From: Petrolisthes cinctipes
Lineage: Eukaryota > Arthropoda > Malacostraca > Decapoda > Porcellanidae
NCBI GenBank assembly: GCA_033782935.1
Contig: JAWQEG010000003.1
Coordinates: 4,414,501-4,478,500 of the forward strand
DNA length: 64,000 bases
Direction of reading: 5' to 3'
The position numbers were made by a program, and so were the translations under genes. Positions 33,792-48,036 of the stretch are shown in pieces (positions within the stretch are counted from its first letter, which is position 1; each line of letters begins with the position of its first letter). A model generated the notes under the pieces. That model saw only the letters and a program-made list of their open reading frames with translations, was not told the origin of the DNA and did not search any database.

Positions 33792-36700
33792 TAAACGGGT
33801 ACAGAAGATGCATGCACATATCGACTTTTGGGCACCTAAAAGATCGATTTTCAGTATGTTTTTGGCCTGTATTTTGAAAATACTCTAACACGGAGTAGGC
33901 ATGTACAGATACCTTCTGGGACCTCTAAATATCGAATTTTCGGGTGTTTTGGGACTGAATTTGAGATATCGATTTTTTGGCACCTAAAATGTCGATATTT
34001 AGCATGTTTTTAGCCTATATTTTGAAAATATTCTAGCACTGTGTAGGCATGTACAGATTGCTTCTGGGACCCCAAAATATTGAATTTTCGGGTGTTTTGA
34101 GCCTGAATTTGAGATATAAACGGGTACAGAAGATACATGCACATATTGACTTTGGGCATCTAAAATATCGATTTTCAGCATGTTTTGGGCCTGTATTTTG
34201 AAAATACTCTAACACTGAGTAGGCATGTACAGATTGCTTCTGGGACCCCAAAATTTTGAATTTTCGGGTGTTTTGAGCCTGAATTTGAGATATAAACGGG
34301 TACTGAAGATGCATGCACATATCGACTTTTGTGCACCTAAAAGATCGATTTTTTAGTATGTTTTGAGCATGTATTTTGAAAATACTCTAACACGGAGTAG
34401 GCATGTACAGATCGCTTCTGGGACCCCTAAATATCGAATTTTCGGGTGTTTGGGACTGAATTTGAGATATTGACTTTTTGGCACCTAAAAGATCGATTTT
34501 TAGCATGTTTTTAGCCTATATTTTGAAAATATTCTAGCACTGTACAGATTGCTTCTGGGACCCCAAAATATTGAATTTTCGGGTGTTTTGAGCCTGAATT
34601 TGAGATATAAACGGGTACAGAAGATACATGCACATATTGACTTTGGGCACCAAAAATATCGATTTTCAGCATGTTTTGTGCCTGAATTTTGAAAATACTC
34701 TAACACGGAGTAGGCATGTACAGATCGCTTCTGGGACCCCAAAATATCGAATTTTCGGGTGTTTAGGGCCAGAATTTGAGATATAAACGGGTACAGAAGA
34801 TGCATGCACATATCGACTTTTGTGCACCTAAAAGATCGATTTTCAGTATGTTTTTGGCCTGTATTTTGAAAATACTCTAACACGGAGTAGGCATGTACAG
34901 ATACCTTCTGGGACCTCTAAATATCGAATTTTCGGGTGTTTTGGGACTGAATTTGAGATATCGATTTTTTGGCACCTAAAATGTCGATATTTAGCATGTT
35001 TTTAGCCTATATTTTGAAAATATTCTAGCACTGTGTAGGCATGTACAGATTGCTTCTGGGACCCCAAAATATTGAATTTTCGGGTGTTTTGAGCCTGAAT
35101 TTGAGATATAAACGGGTACTGAAGATACATGCACATATCGACTTTTGTGCACCTAAAAGATCGATTTTCAGTATGTTTTGAGCATGTATTTTGAAAATAC
35201 TATAACACGGAGTAGGCATGTACAGATCGCTTCTGGGACCCCTAAATATCGAATTTTCGGGTGTTTTGGGACTGAATTTGAGATATCGACTTTTTGGCAC
35301 CTAAAAGATCGATTTTTAGCATGTTTTTAGCCTATATTTTGAAAATATTCTAGCACTGTACATATTGCTTCTGGGACACCAAAATATTGAATTTTCGGGT
35401 GTTTTGAGCCTGAATTTGAGATATAAACGGGTACAGAAGATACATGCACATATTGACTTTGGGCACCAAAAATATCGATTTTCAGTATGTTTTGGGCCTG
35501 AATTTTGAAAATACTCTAACACGGAGTAGGCATGTACAGATCGCTTCTGGGACCCCAAAATATCGAATTTTCGGGTGTTTAGGGCCAGAATTTGAGATAT
35601 AAACGGGTACAGAAGATGCATGCACATATCGACTTTTGGGCACCTAATAGATCGATTTTCAGTATGTTTTTGGCCTGTATTTTGAAAATACTCTAACACG
35701 GAGTAGGCATGTACAGATACCTTCTGGGACCTCTAAATATCGAATTTTCGGGTGTTTTGGGACTGAATTTGAGATATCGATTTTTTGGCACCTAAAATGT
35801 CGATTTTTAGCATGTTTTTAGCCTATATTTTGAAAATATTCTAGCACTGTGTAGGCATGTACAGATTGCTTCTGGGACCCCAAAATATTGAAATTTCGGG
35901 TGTTTTGAGCCTGAATTTGAGATATAAACGGGTACATAATGACTTTTGGCATCTAAAATATCGATTTTCAGCATGTTTTGGGACTGTATTTTGAAAATAC
36001 TCTAACACTGAGTAGGCATGTACGGATTGCTTCTGGGACCCCAAAATATTGAATTTTCGGGTGTTTTGAGCCTGAATTTGAGATATAAACGGGTACTGAA
36101 GATGCATGCACATATCGACTTTTGTGCACCTAAAAGATCGATTTTCAGTATGTTTTGAGCATGTATTTTGAAAATACTCTAACACGGAGTAGGCATGTAC
36201 AGATCGCTTCTGGGACCCCTAAATATCGAATTTTCGGGTGTTTTGGGACTGAATTTGAGATATCGACTTTTTGGCACCTAAAAGATCGATTTTTAGCATG
36301 TTTTTAGCCTATATTTTGAAAATATTCAAGCACTGTACAGATTGCTTCTGGGACCCGAAAATATTGAATTTTGGGTGTTTTGAGCCTGAATTTGAGATAT
36401 AAACGGGTACTGAAGATGCATGCACATATCGACTTTTGTGCACCTAAAAGATCGATTTTCAGTATGTTTTGAGCATGTATTTTGAAAATACTCTAACACG
36501 GAGTAGGCATGTACAGATCGCTTCTGGGACCCATAAATATCGAATTTTCGGGTGTTTTGGGACTGAATTTGAGATATCGACTTTTTGGCACCTAAAATAT
36601 CGATTTTTAGCATGTTTTTAGCCTATATTTTGAAAATATTCTAGCACTGAGTAGGGATGTACAGATTGCTTCTGGAACCCCAAAATATTGAGTTTTCGGG

Positions 36701-38271
36701 TGTTTTGAGCCTGAATTTGAGATATAAACGGGTACAGAAGATACATGCACATATTGACTTTGGGCACCAAAAATATCGATTTTCAGCATGTTTTGGGCCT
36801 GAATTTTGAAAATACTCTAACACGGAGTAGGCATGTACAGATCGCTTCTGGGACCCCAAAATATCGAATTTTCGGGTGTTTAGGGCCAGAATTTGTGATA
36901 TAAACGGGTACAGAAGATGCATGCACATATCGACTTTTGGGCACCTAAAAGATCGATTTTCAGTATGTTTTTGGCCTGTATTTTGAAAATACTCTAACAT
37001 GGAGTAAGCATGTACAGATACCTTCTGGGACCTCTAAATATCGAATTTTCGGGTGTTTTGGGACTGAATTTGAGATATCGATTTTTTGGCACCTAAAATG
37101 TCGATTTTTAGCATGTTTTTAGCCTATATTTTGAAAATATTCTAGCACTGTGTAGGCATGTACAGATTGCTTCTGGGACCCCAAAATATTGAATTTTCGG
37201 GTGTTTTGAGCCTGAATTTGAGATATAAACGGGTACTGAAGATACATGCACATATTGACTTTGGGCATCTAAAATATCGATTTTCAGCATGTTTTGGGCC
37301 AGTATTTTGAAAATACTCTAACACTGAATAGGCATGTACAGATTGCTTCTGGGACCCCAAAATATTGAATTTTCGGGTGTTTTGAGCCTGAATTTGAGAT
37401 ATAAACGGGTACTGAAGATGCATGCACATATCGACTTTTGTGCACCTAAAAGATCGATTTTCAGTATGTTTTGAGCATGTATTTTGAAAATACTCTAACA
37501 CGGAGTAGGCATGTACAGATCGCTTCTGGGACCCCTAAATATCGAATTTTCGGGTGTTTTGGGACTGAATTTGAGATATCGACTTTTTGGCACCTAAAAG
37601 ATCGATTTTTAGCATGTTTTTAGCCTATATTTTGAAAATATTCTAGCACTGTACAGATTGCTTCTGGGACCCCAAAATATTGAATTTTCGGGTGTTTTGA
37701 GCCTGAATTTGAGATATAAACGGGTACAGAAGATACATGCACATATTGACTTTGGGCACCAAAAATATCGATTTTCAGCATGTTTTGGACCTGAATTTTG
37801 AAAATACTCTAACACGGAGTAGGCATGTACAGATCGCTTCTGGGACCCCAAAATATCGAATTTTCGGATATTTAGGGCCAGAATTTGATATATAAACGGG
37901 TACAGAAGATGCATGCACATATCGACTTTTGGGCACCTAAAAGATCGATTTTCAGTATGTTTTTGGCCTGTATTTTGAAAATACTCTAACACTGAGTAGG
38001 CATGTACAGATTGCTTCTGGGACCCCAAAATATTGAATTTTCGGGTGTTTTGAGCCTGAATTTGAGATATAAACGGGTACTGAAGATGCATGCACATATT
38101 GACTTTTGTGCACCTAAAAGATCGATTTTCAGTATGTTTTGAGCATGTATTTTGAAAATACTCTAACACGGAGTAGGCATGTACAGATCGCTTCTGGGAC
38201 CCCTAAATATCGAATTTTCGGGTGTTTTGGGACTGAATTTGAGATATCGACTTTTTGGCACCTAAAAGATC
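33503..38271 (+). repeat. Mixed units with small deletions
   Basis: Unit starts are 33503 (491), 33994 (501), 34495 (491), 34986 (325), 35311 (491), 35802 (486), 36288 (314), 36602, 37103 and 37604 (668). The gtcgatatttag haplotype with gttttgtgcctg and gatattgactttttgg links 31.2-35.0 kb to 56.2-62.5 kb. Around 34350 one gatttttt gain and one cgggtgtttggg loss offset each other, keeping 501 bp. Confidence 0.75.
35802..35962 (+). repeat. Type B monomer with 15-bp deletion
   Basis: Near 35935 the tail reads gggtacataatgacttttgg instead of gggtacagaagatacatgc and following, a net loss of 15 bp with rearranged bases. The monomer is 161 bp and the trimer 486 bp. I saw no second copy, so this looks like a recent private event. 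Confidence 0.8.
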
Positions 38272-38660
38272 GATTTTTAGCATGTTTTTAGCCTATATTT
38301 TGAAAATATTCTAGCACTGTACAGATTGCTTCTGGGACCCCAAAATATTGAATTTTCAGGTGTTTTGGGCCTGAATTTGAGATATAAACGGGTACAGAAG
38401 ATACATGCACATATTGACTTTGGGCACACAAAATATCGATTTTCAGCATGTTTTGGGCCTGAATTTTGAAAATACTCTAACACGGAGTAGGCATGTACAG
38501 ATCGCTTCTGGGACCCCAAAATATCGAATTTTCGGGTGTTTAGGGCCAGAATTTGAGATATAAACGGGTACAGAAGATGCATGCACATATCGACTTTTGG
38601 GCACCTAAAAGATCGATTTTCAGTATGTTTTTGGCCTGTATTTTGAAAATACTCTAACAC
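36602..38660 (+). repeat. Haplotype shared with 48.5-50.6 kb
   Basis: Successive units at 36602, 37103, 37604, 38272 and 38763 match units at 48530, 49031, 49532, 50200 and 50691, all offset by 11928 bp. Shared rare tags include tttgtgatataaac (36893 and 48821), acatggagtaagcatg (near 36998 and 48926) and gggccagtattttg with ctgaatagg. Point differences exist, so this is older than the tandem pairs. Confidence 0.75.
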
Positions 38661-40913
38661 GGAGTAGGCATGTACAGATACCTTCTGGGACCTCTAAATA
38701 TCGAATTTTCGGGTGTTTTGGGACTGAATTTGAGATATCGATTTTTTGGCACCTAAAATGTCGATTTTCAGCATGTTTTTAGCCTATATTTTGAAAATAT
38801 TCTAGCACTGTGTAGGCATGTACAGATTGCTTCTGGGACCCCAAAATATTGAATTTTCGGGTGTTTTGAGCCTGAATTTGAGATATAAACGGGTACAGAA
38901 GATACATGCACATATTGACTTTGGGCACCAAAAATATCGATTTTCAGCATGTTTTGGGCCTGAATTTTGAAAATACTCTAACACGGAGTAGGCATGTACA
39001 GATCGCTTCTGGGACCCCAAAATATCGAATTTTCGGGTGTTTAGGGCCAGAATTTGAGATATAAACGGGTACAGAAGATGCATGCACATATCGACTTTTG
39101 GGCACCTAAAAGATCGATTTTCAGTATGTTTTTGGCCTGTATTTTGAAAATACTCTAACACGGAGTAGGCATGTACAGATACCTTCTGGGACCTCTAAAT
39201 ATCGAATTTTCGGGGGTTTTGGGACTGAATTTGAGATATCGATTTTTTGTCACCTAAAATGTCGATTTTTAGCATGTTTTTAGCCTATATTTTGAAAATA
39301 TTCTAGCACTGTGTAGGCATGTACAGATTGCTTCTGGGACCCCAAAATATTGAATTTTCGGGTGTTTTGAGCCTGAATTTGAGATATAAACGGGTACAGA
39401 AGATACATGCACATATTGACTTTGGGCATCTAAAATATCGATTTTCAGCATGTTTTGGGCCTGTATTTTGAAAATACTCTAACACTGAGTAGGCATGTAC
39501 AGATTGCTTCTTGGACCCCAAAATATTGAATTTTCGGGTGTTTTGAGCCTGAATTTGAGATATAAACGGGTACTGAAAATGCATGCACTTATCGACTTTT
39601 GGGCACCTAAAAGATCGATTTTCAGTATGTTTTGAGCATGTATTTTGAAAATACTCTAACACGGAGTAGGCATGTACAGATCGCTTCTGGGACCCCTAAA
39701 TATCGAATTTTCGGGTGTTTTGGGACTGAATTTGAGATATCGACTTTTTGGCACCTAAAAGATCGATTTTTAGCATGTTTTTAGCCTATATTTTGAAAAT
39801 ATTCTAGCACTGTACAGATTGCTTCTGGGACCCCAAAATATTGAATTTTCGGGTGTTTTGGGCCTGAATTTGAGATATAAACGGGTACAGAAGATACATG
39901 CACATATTGACTTTGGGCACCAAAAATATCGATTTTCAGCATGTTTTGGGCCTGAATTTTGAAAATACTCTAACACGGAGTAGGCATGTACAGATCGCTT
40001 CTGGGACCCCAAAATATCGAATTTTCGGGTATTTAGGGCCAGAATTTGATATATAAACGGGTACAGAAGATGCATGCACATATCGACTTTTGGGCACCTA
40101 AAAGATCGATTTTCAGTATGTTTTGAGCATGTATTTTGAAAATATTCTAGCACTGTACAGATTGCTTCTGGGACCCCAAAATATTGAATTTTCGGGTGTT
40201 TTGAGCCTGAATTTGAGATATAAACGGGTACTGAAGATGCATGCACATATTGACTTTTGTGCACCTAAAAGATCGATTTTCAGTATGTTTTGAGCATGTA
40301 TTTTGAAAATACTCTAACACGGAGTAGGCATGTACAGATCGCTTCTGGGACCCCTAAATATCGAATTTTCGGGTGTTTTGGGACTGAATTTGAGATATCG
40401 ACTTTTTGGCACCTAAAAGATCGATTTTTAGCATGTTTTTAGCCTATATTTTGAAAATATTCTAGCACTGTACAGATTGCTTCTGGGACCCCAAAATATT
40501 GAATTTTCGGGTGTTTTGGGCCTGAATTTGAGATATAAACGGGTACAGAAGATACATGCACATATTGACTTTGGGCACACAAAATATCGATTTTCAGCAT
40601 GTTTTGGGCCTGAATTTTGAAAATACTCTAACACGGAGTAGGCATGTACAGATCGCTTCTGGGACCCCAAAATATCGAATTTTCGGGTGTTTAGGGCCAG
40701 AATTTGAGATATAAACGGGTACAGAAGATGCATGCACATATCGACTTTTGGGCACCTAAAAGATCGATTTTCAGTATGTTTTGAGCATGTATTTTGAAAA
40801 TACTCTAACACGGAGTAGGCATGTACAGATCGCTTCTGGGACCCCTAAATATCGAATTTTCGGGTGTTTTGGGACTGAATTTGAGATATCGACTTTTTGG
40901 CACCTAAAAGATC
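38272..40913 (+). repeat. 2642-bp segmental duplication, copy 1
   Basis: Unit starts 38272, 38763, 39264, 39765 (658) and 40423 recur 2642 bp later. Shared tags are ttttcaggtgttttggg (38355 and 40997), aaaatgcatgcacttatcg (39577 and 42219) and the D/E chimera at 40108. Confidence 0.85.
40108..40274 (+). repeat. Chimeric D/E monomer, 167 bp
   Basis: The head is D (tcagtatgttttgagcatgtattttgaaaatat), then E from attctagcactgtacag (10-bp deletion), with a C-type tail tactgaagatgc and gtgcacc. The switch is inside ttttgaaaata. It is duplicated with its surroundings at 42750-42916. Confidence 0.8.
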
Positions 40914-43555
40914 GATTTTTAGCATGTTTTTAGCCTATATTTTGAAAATATTCTAGCACTGTACAGATTGCTTCTGGGACCCCAAAATATTGAATTTTCA
41001 GGTGTTTTGGGCCTGAATTTGAGATATAAACGGGTACAGAAGATACATGCACATATTGACTTTGGGCACACAAAATATCGATTTTCAGCATGTTTTGGGC
41101 CTGAATTTTGAAAATACTCTAACACGGAGTAGGCATGTACAGATCGCTTCTGGGACCCCAAAATATCGAATTTTCGGGTGTTTAGGGCCAGAATTTGAGA
41201 TATAAACGGGTACAGAAGATGCATGCACATATCGACTTTTGGGCACCTAAAAGATCGATTTTCAGTATGTTTTTGGCCTGTATTTTGAAAATACTCTAAC
41301 ACGGAGTAGGCATGTACAGATACCTTCTGGGACCTCTAAATATCGAATTTTCGGGTGTTTTGGGACTGAATTTGAGATATCGATTTTTTGGCACCTAAAA
41401 TGTCGATTTTCAGCATGTTTTTAGCCTATATTTTGAAAATATTCTAGCACTGTGTAGGCATGTACAGATTGCTTCTGGGACCCCAAAATATTGAATTTTC
41501 GGGTGTTTTGAGCCTGAATTTGAGATATAAACGGGTACAGAAGATACATGCACATATTGACTTTGGGCACCAAAAATATCGATTTTCAGCATGTTTTGGG
41601 CCTGAATTTTGAAAATACTCTAACACGGAGTAGGCATGTACAGATCGCTTCTGGGACCCCAAAATATCGAATTTTCGGGTGTTTAGGGCCAGAATTTGAG
41701 ATATAAACGGGTACAGAAGATGCATGCACATATCGACTTTTGGGCACCTAAAAGATCGATTTTCAGTATGTTTTTGGCCTGTATTTTAAAAATACTCTAA
41801 CACGGAGTAGGCATGTACAGATACCTTCTGGGACCTCTAAATATCGAATTTTCGGGGGTTTTGGGACTGAATTTGAGATATCGATTTTTTGGCACCTAAA
41901 ATGTCGATTTTTAGCATGTTTTTAGCCTATATTTTGAAAATATTCTAGCACTGTGTAGGCATGTACAGATTGCTTCTGGGACCCCAAAATATTGAATTTT
42001 CGGGTGTTTTGAGCCTGAATTTGAGATATAAACGGGTACAGAAGATACATGCACATATTGACTTTGGGCATCTAAAATATCGATTTTCAGCATGTTTTGG
42101 GCCTGTATTTTGAAAATACTCTAACACTGAGTAGGCATGTACAGATTGCTTCTTGGACCCCAAAATATTGAATTTTCGGGTGTTTTGAGCCTGAATTTGA
42201 GATATAAACGGGTACTGAAAATGCATGCACTTATCGACTTTTGGGCACCTAAAAGATCGATTTTCAGTATGTTTTGAGCATGTATTTTGAAAATACTCTA
42301 ACACGGAGTAGGCATGTACAGATCGCTTCTGGGACCCCTAAATATCGAATTTTCGGGTGTTTTGGGACTGAATTTGAGATATCGACTTTTTGGCACCTAA
42401 AAGATCGATTTTTAGCATGTTTTTAGCCTATATTTTGAAAATATTCTAGCACTGTACAGATTGCTTCTGGGACCCCAAAATATTGAATTTTCGGGTGTTT
42501 TGGGCCTGAATTTGAGATATAAACGGGTACAGAAGATACATGCACATATTGACTTTGGGCACCAAAAATATCGATTTTCAGCATGTTTTGGGCCTGAATT
42601 TTGAAAATACTCTAACACGGAGTAGGCATGTACAGATCGCTTCTGGGACCCCAAAATATCGAATTTTCGGGTATTTAGGGCCAGAATTTGATATATAAAC
42701 GGGTACAGAAGATGCATGCACATATCGACTTTTGGGCACCTAAAAGATCGATTTTCAGTATGTTTTGAGCATGTATTTTGAAAATATTCTAGCACTGTAC
42801 AGATTGCTTCTGGGACCCCAAAATATTGAATTTTCGGGTGTTTTGAGCCTGAATTTGAGATATAAACGGGTACTGAAGATGCATGCACATATTGACTTTT
42901 GTGCACCTAAAAGATCGATTTTCAGTATGTTTTGAGCATGTATTTTGAAAATACTCTAACACGGAGTAGGCATGTACAGATCGCTTCTGGGACCCCTAAA
43001 TATCGAATTTTCGGGTGTTTTGGGACTGAATTTGAGATATCGACTTTTTGGCACCTAAAAGATCGATTTTTAGCATGTTTTTAGCCTATATTTTGAAAAT
43101 ATTCTAGCACTGTACAGATTGCTTCTGGGACCCCAAAATATTGAATTTTCGGGTGTTTTGGGCCTGAATTTGAGATATAAACGGGTACAGAAGATACATG
43201 CACATATTGACTTTGGGCACACAAAATATCGATTTTCAGCATGTTTTGGGCCTGAATTTTGAAAATACTCTAACACGGAGTAGGCATGTACAGATCGCTT
43301 CTGGGACCCCAAAATATCGAATTTTCGGGTGTTTAGGGCCAGAATTTGAGATATAAACGGGTACAGAAGATGCATGCACATATCGACTTTTGGGCACCTA
43401 AAAGATCGATTTTCAGTATGTTTTTGGCCTGTATTTTGAAAATACTCTAACACGGAGTAGGCATGTACAGATACCTTCTGGGGCCTCTAAATATCGAATT
43501 TTCGGGTGTTTTGGGACTGAATTTGAGATATCGATTTTTTGGCACCTAAAATGTC
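40914..43555 (+). repeat. 2642-bp segmental duplication, copy 2
   Basis: Unit starts are 40914, 41405, 41906, 42407 and 43065. The joint is near 40755-40785, where an F tail runs into a D start (tcagtatgttttgagcatg) rather than the A start seen at the equivalent place 43408. This exchange took place in the monomer-border segment cacctaaaagatcgatttt. Confidence 0.85.
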
Positions 43556-46500
43556 GATTTTCAGCATGTTTTTAGCCTATATTTTGAAAATATTCTAGCA
43601 CTGTGTAGGCATGTACAGATTGCTTCTGGGACCCCAAAATATTGAATTTTCGGGTGTTTTGAGCCTGAATTTGAGATATAAACGGGTACAGAAGATACAT
43701 GCACATATTGACTTTGGGCACCAAAAATATAGATTTTCAGCATGTTTTGGGCCTGAATTTTGAAAATACTCTAACACGGAGTAGGCATGTACAGATCGCT
43801 TCTGGGACCCCAAAATATCGAATTTTCGGGTGTTTAGGGCCAGAATTTGAGATATAAACGGGTACAGAAGATGCATGCACATATCGACTTTTGGGCACCT
43901 AAAAGATCGATTTTCAGTATGTTTTTGGCCTGTATTTTGAAAATACTCTAACACGGAGTAGGCATGTACAGATACCTTCTGGGACCTCTAAATATCGAAT
44001 TTTCGGGTGTTTTGGGACTGAATTTGAGATATCGATTTTTTGGCACCTAAAATGTCGATTTTCAGCATGTTTTTAGCCTATATTTTGAAAATATTCTAGC
44101 ACTGTGTAGGCATGTACAGATTGCTTCTGGGACCCCAAAATATTGAATTTTCGGGTGTTTTGAGCCTGAATTTGAGATATAAACGGGTACAGAAGATACA
44201 TGCACATATTGACTTTGGGCACCAAAAATATCGATTTTCAGCATGTTTTGGGCCTGAATTTTGAAAGTACTCTAACACGGAGTAGGCATGTACAGATCGC
44301 TTCTGGGACCCCAAAATATCGAATTTTCAGGTGTTTAGGGCCAGAATTTGAGATATAAACGGGTACAGAAGATGCATGCACATATCGACTTTTGGGCACC
44401 TAAAAGATCGATTTTCAGTATGTTTTTGGCCTGTATTTTGAAAATACTCTAACACGGAGTAGGCATGTACAGATACCTTCTGGGACCTCTAAATATCGAA
44501 TTTTCGGGTGTTTTGGGACTGAATTTGATATATCGATTTTTTGGCACCTAAAATGTCGATTTTTAGCATGTTTTTAGCTTATATTTTGAAAATATTCTAG
44601 CACTGTGTAGGCATGTACAGATTGCTTCTGGGACACCAGAATATTGAATTTTCGGGTGTTTTGAGCCTGAATTTGAGATATAAACGGGTACAGAAGATAC
44701 ATGCACATATTGACTTTGGGCACCAAAAATATCGATTTTCAGCATGTTTTGGGCCTGTATTTTGAAAATACTCTAACACGGAGTAGGCATGTACAGAACG
44801 CTTCTGGGACCCCAAAATATCGAATTTTCGGGTGTTTAGGGCCAGAATTTGAGATAAAAACGGGTACAGAAGATGCATGCACATATCGACTTTTGGGCAC
44901 CTAAAAGATCGATTTTCAGTATGTTTTTGGCCTGTATTTTGAAAATACTCTAACACGGAGTAGGCATGTACAGATACCTTCTGGGACCTCTAAATATCGA
45001 ATTTTCGGGTGTTTTGGGACTGAATTTGAGATATCGATTTATTGGCACCTAAAATGTCGATTTTTAGCATGTTTTTAGCCTATATTTTGAAAATATTCTA
45101 GCACTGTGTAGGCATGTACAGATTGCTTCTGGGACCCCAAAATATTGAGTTTTCGGGTGTTTTGAGCCTGAATTTGAGATATAAACGGGTACAGAAGATA
45201 CATGCACATATTGACTTTGGGCATCTAAAATATCGATTTTCAGCATATTTTGGGCCTGTATTTTGAAAATACTCTAACACTGAGTAGGCATGTACAGATT
45301 GCTTCTGGGACCCCAAAATATTGAATTTTCGGGTGTTTTGAGCCTGAATTTGAGATATAAACGGGTACTGAAGATGCATGCACTTATCGACTTTTGTGCA
45401 CCTAAAAGATCGATTTTCAGTATGTTTTGAGCATGTATTTTGAAAATACTCTAACACGGAGTAGGCATGTACAGATCGCTTCTGGGACCCCTAAATATCG
45501 AATTTTCGGGTGTTTTGGGACTGTATTTGAGATATCGACTTTTTGGCACCTAAAAGATCGATTTTTAGCATGTTTTTAGCCTATATTTTGAAAATATTCT
45601 AGCACTGTACAGATTGCTTCTGGGACCCCAAAATATTGAATTTTCGGGTGTTTTGAGCCTGAATTTGAGATATAAACGGGTACAGAAGATACATGCACAT
45701 ATTGACTTTGGGCACCAAAAATATCGATTTTCAGCATGTTTTGGGCCTGAATTTTGAAAATACTCTAACACGGAGTAGGCATGTACAGATCGCTTCTGGG
45801 ACCCCAAAATATCGAATTTTCGGGTATTTAGGGCCAGAATTTGATATATAAACGGGTACAGAAGATGCATGCACATATCGACTTTTGGGCACCTAAAAGA
45901 TCGATTTTCAGTATGTTTTTGGCCTGTATTTTGAAAATACTCTAACACGGAGTAGGCATGTACAGATACCTTCTGGGACCTCTAAATATCGAATTTTCGG
46001 GGGTTTTGGGACTGAATTTGAGATATCGATTTTTTGGCACCTAAAATGTCGATTTTTAGCATTTTTTTAGCCTATATTTTGAAAATATTCTAGCACTGTG
46101 TAGGCATGTACAGATTGCTTCTGGGACCCCAAAATATTGAATTTTCGGGTGTTTTGAGCCTGAATTTGAGATATAAACGGGTACAGAAGATACATGCACA
46201 TATTGACTTTGGGCATCTAAAATATCGATTTTCAGCATGTTTTGGGCCTGTATTTTGAAAATACTCTAACACTGAGTAGGCATGTACAGATTGCTTCTGG
46301 GACCCCAAAATATTGAATTTTCGGGTGTTTTGAGCCTGAATTTGAGATATAAACGGGTACTGAAGATGCATGCACTTATCGACTTTTGTGCACCTAAAAG
46401 ATCGATTTTCAGTATGTTTTGAGCATGTATTTTGAAAATACTCTAACACGGAGTAGGCATGTACAGATCGCTTCTGGGACCCCTAAATATCGAATTTTCG

Positions 46501-47052
46501 GGTGTTTTGGGACTGAATTTCAGATATCGACTTTTTGGCACCTAATAGATCGATTTTTAGCATGTTTTTAGCCTATATTTTGAAAATATTCTAGCACTGT
46601 GTAGGCATGTACAGATTGCTTCTGGGACCCCAAAATATTGAATTTTCGGGTGTTTTGAGGCTGAATTTGAGATTTAAACGGGTACAGAAGATACATGCAC
46701 ATATTGACTTTGGGCACCAAAAATATCGATTTTCAGCATGTTTTGGGCCTGAATTTTGAAAATACTCTAACACGGAGTAGGCATGTACAGATCGCTTCTG
46801 GGACCCCAAAATATCGAATTTTTGGGTGTTTAGGGCCAGAATTTGAGATATAAACGGGTACAGAAGATGCATGCACATATCGACTTTTGGGCACCTAAAA
46901 GATCGATTTTCAGTATGTTTTTGGCCTGTATTTTGAAAATAATCTAACACGGAGTAGGCATGTACAGATACCTTCTGGGACCTCTAAATATTGAATTTTC
47001 GGGTGTTTTGGGACTGAATTTGATATATCGATTTTTTGGCACCTAAAATGTC

Positions 47053-48036
47053 GATTTTTATCATGTTTTTAGCCTATATTTTGAAAATATTCTAGCACTG
47101 TGTAGGCATGTACAGATTGCTTCTGGGACCCCAGAATATTGAATTTTCGGGTGTTTTGAGCCTGAATTTGAGATATAAACGGGTACAGAAGATACATGCA
47201 CATATTGACTTTGGGCATCTAAAATATCGATTTTCAGCATGTTTTGGGCCTGTATTTTGAAAACACTGAGTAGGCATGTACAGATTGCTTCTGGGACCCC
47301 AAAATATTGAATTTTAGGGTGTTTTGAGCCTGAATTTGAGATATAAACGGGTACTGAAGATGCATGCACATATCGACTTTTGTGCACCTAAAAGATCGAT
47401 TTTCAGTATGTTTTGAGCATGTATTTTGAAAATACTCTAACACGGAGTAGGCATGTACAGATCGCTTCTGGGACCCCTAAATATCGAATTTTCGGGTGTC
47501 TTGGGACTGAATTTGAGATATCGACTTTTTGGCACCTAAAAGATCGATTTTTAGCATGTTTTTAGCCTATATTTTGAAAATATTCTAGCACTGTACAGAT
47601 TGCTTCTGGGACCCCAAAATATTGAATTTTCGGGTGTTTTGAGCCTGAATTTGAGATATAAACGGGTACAGAAGATACATGCACATATTGACTTTGGGCA
47701 CCAAAAATATCGATTTTCAGCATGTTTTGGGCCTGAATTTTGAAAATACTCTAACACGGAGTAGGCATGTACAGATCGCTTCTGGGACCCCAAAATATCG
47801 AATTTTCGGGTATTTAGGGCCAGAATTTGATATATAAACGGGTACAGAAGATGCATGCACATATCGACTTTTGGGCACCTAAAAGATCGATTTTCAGTAT
47901 GTTTTTGGCCTGTATTTTGAAAATACTCTAACACGGAGTAGGCATGTACAGATACCTTCTGGGACCTCTAAATATCTAATTTTCGGGTGTTTTGGGACTG
48001 AATTTGATATATCGATTTTTTGGCACCTAAAATGTC
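47053..48036 (+). repeat. 984-bp unit with 8-bp deletion, copy 1
   Basis: It comprises a 493-bp trimer (ttttgaaaacactgag replaces ttttgaaaatactctaacac plus tgag, net loss 8 bp, near 47262) plus a 491-bp trimer. The same deletion is at about 48246 and 52895, with the same ccccagaatattg and gaattttaggg tags. Confidence 0.8.
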
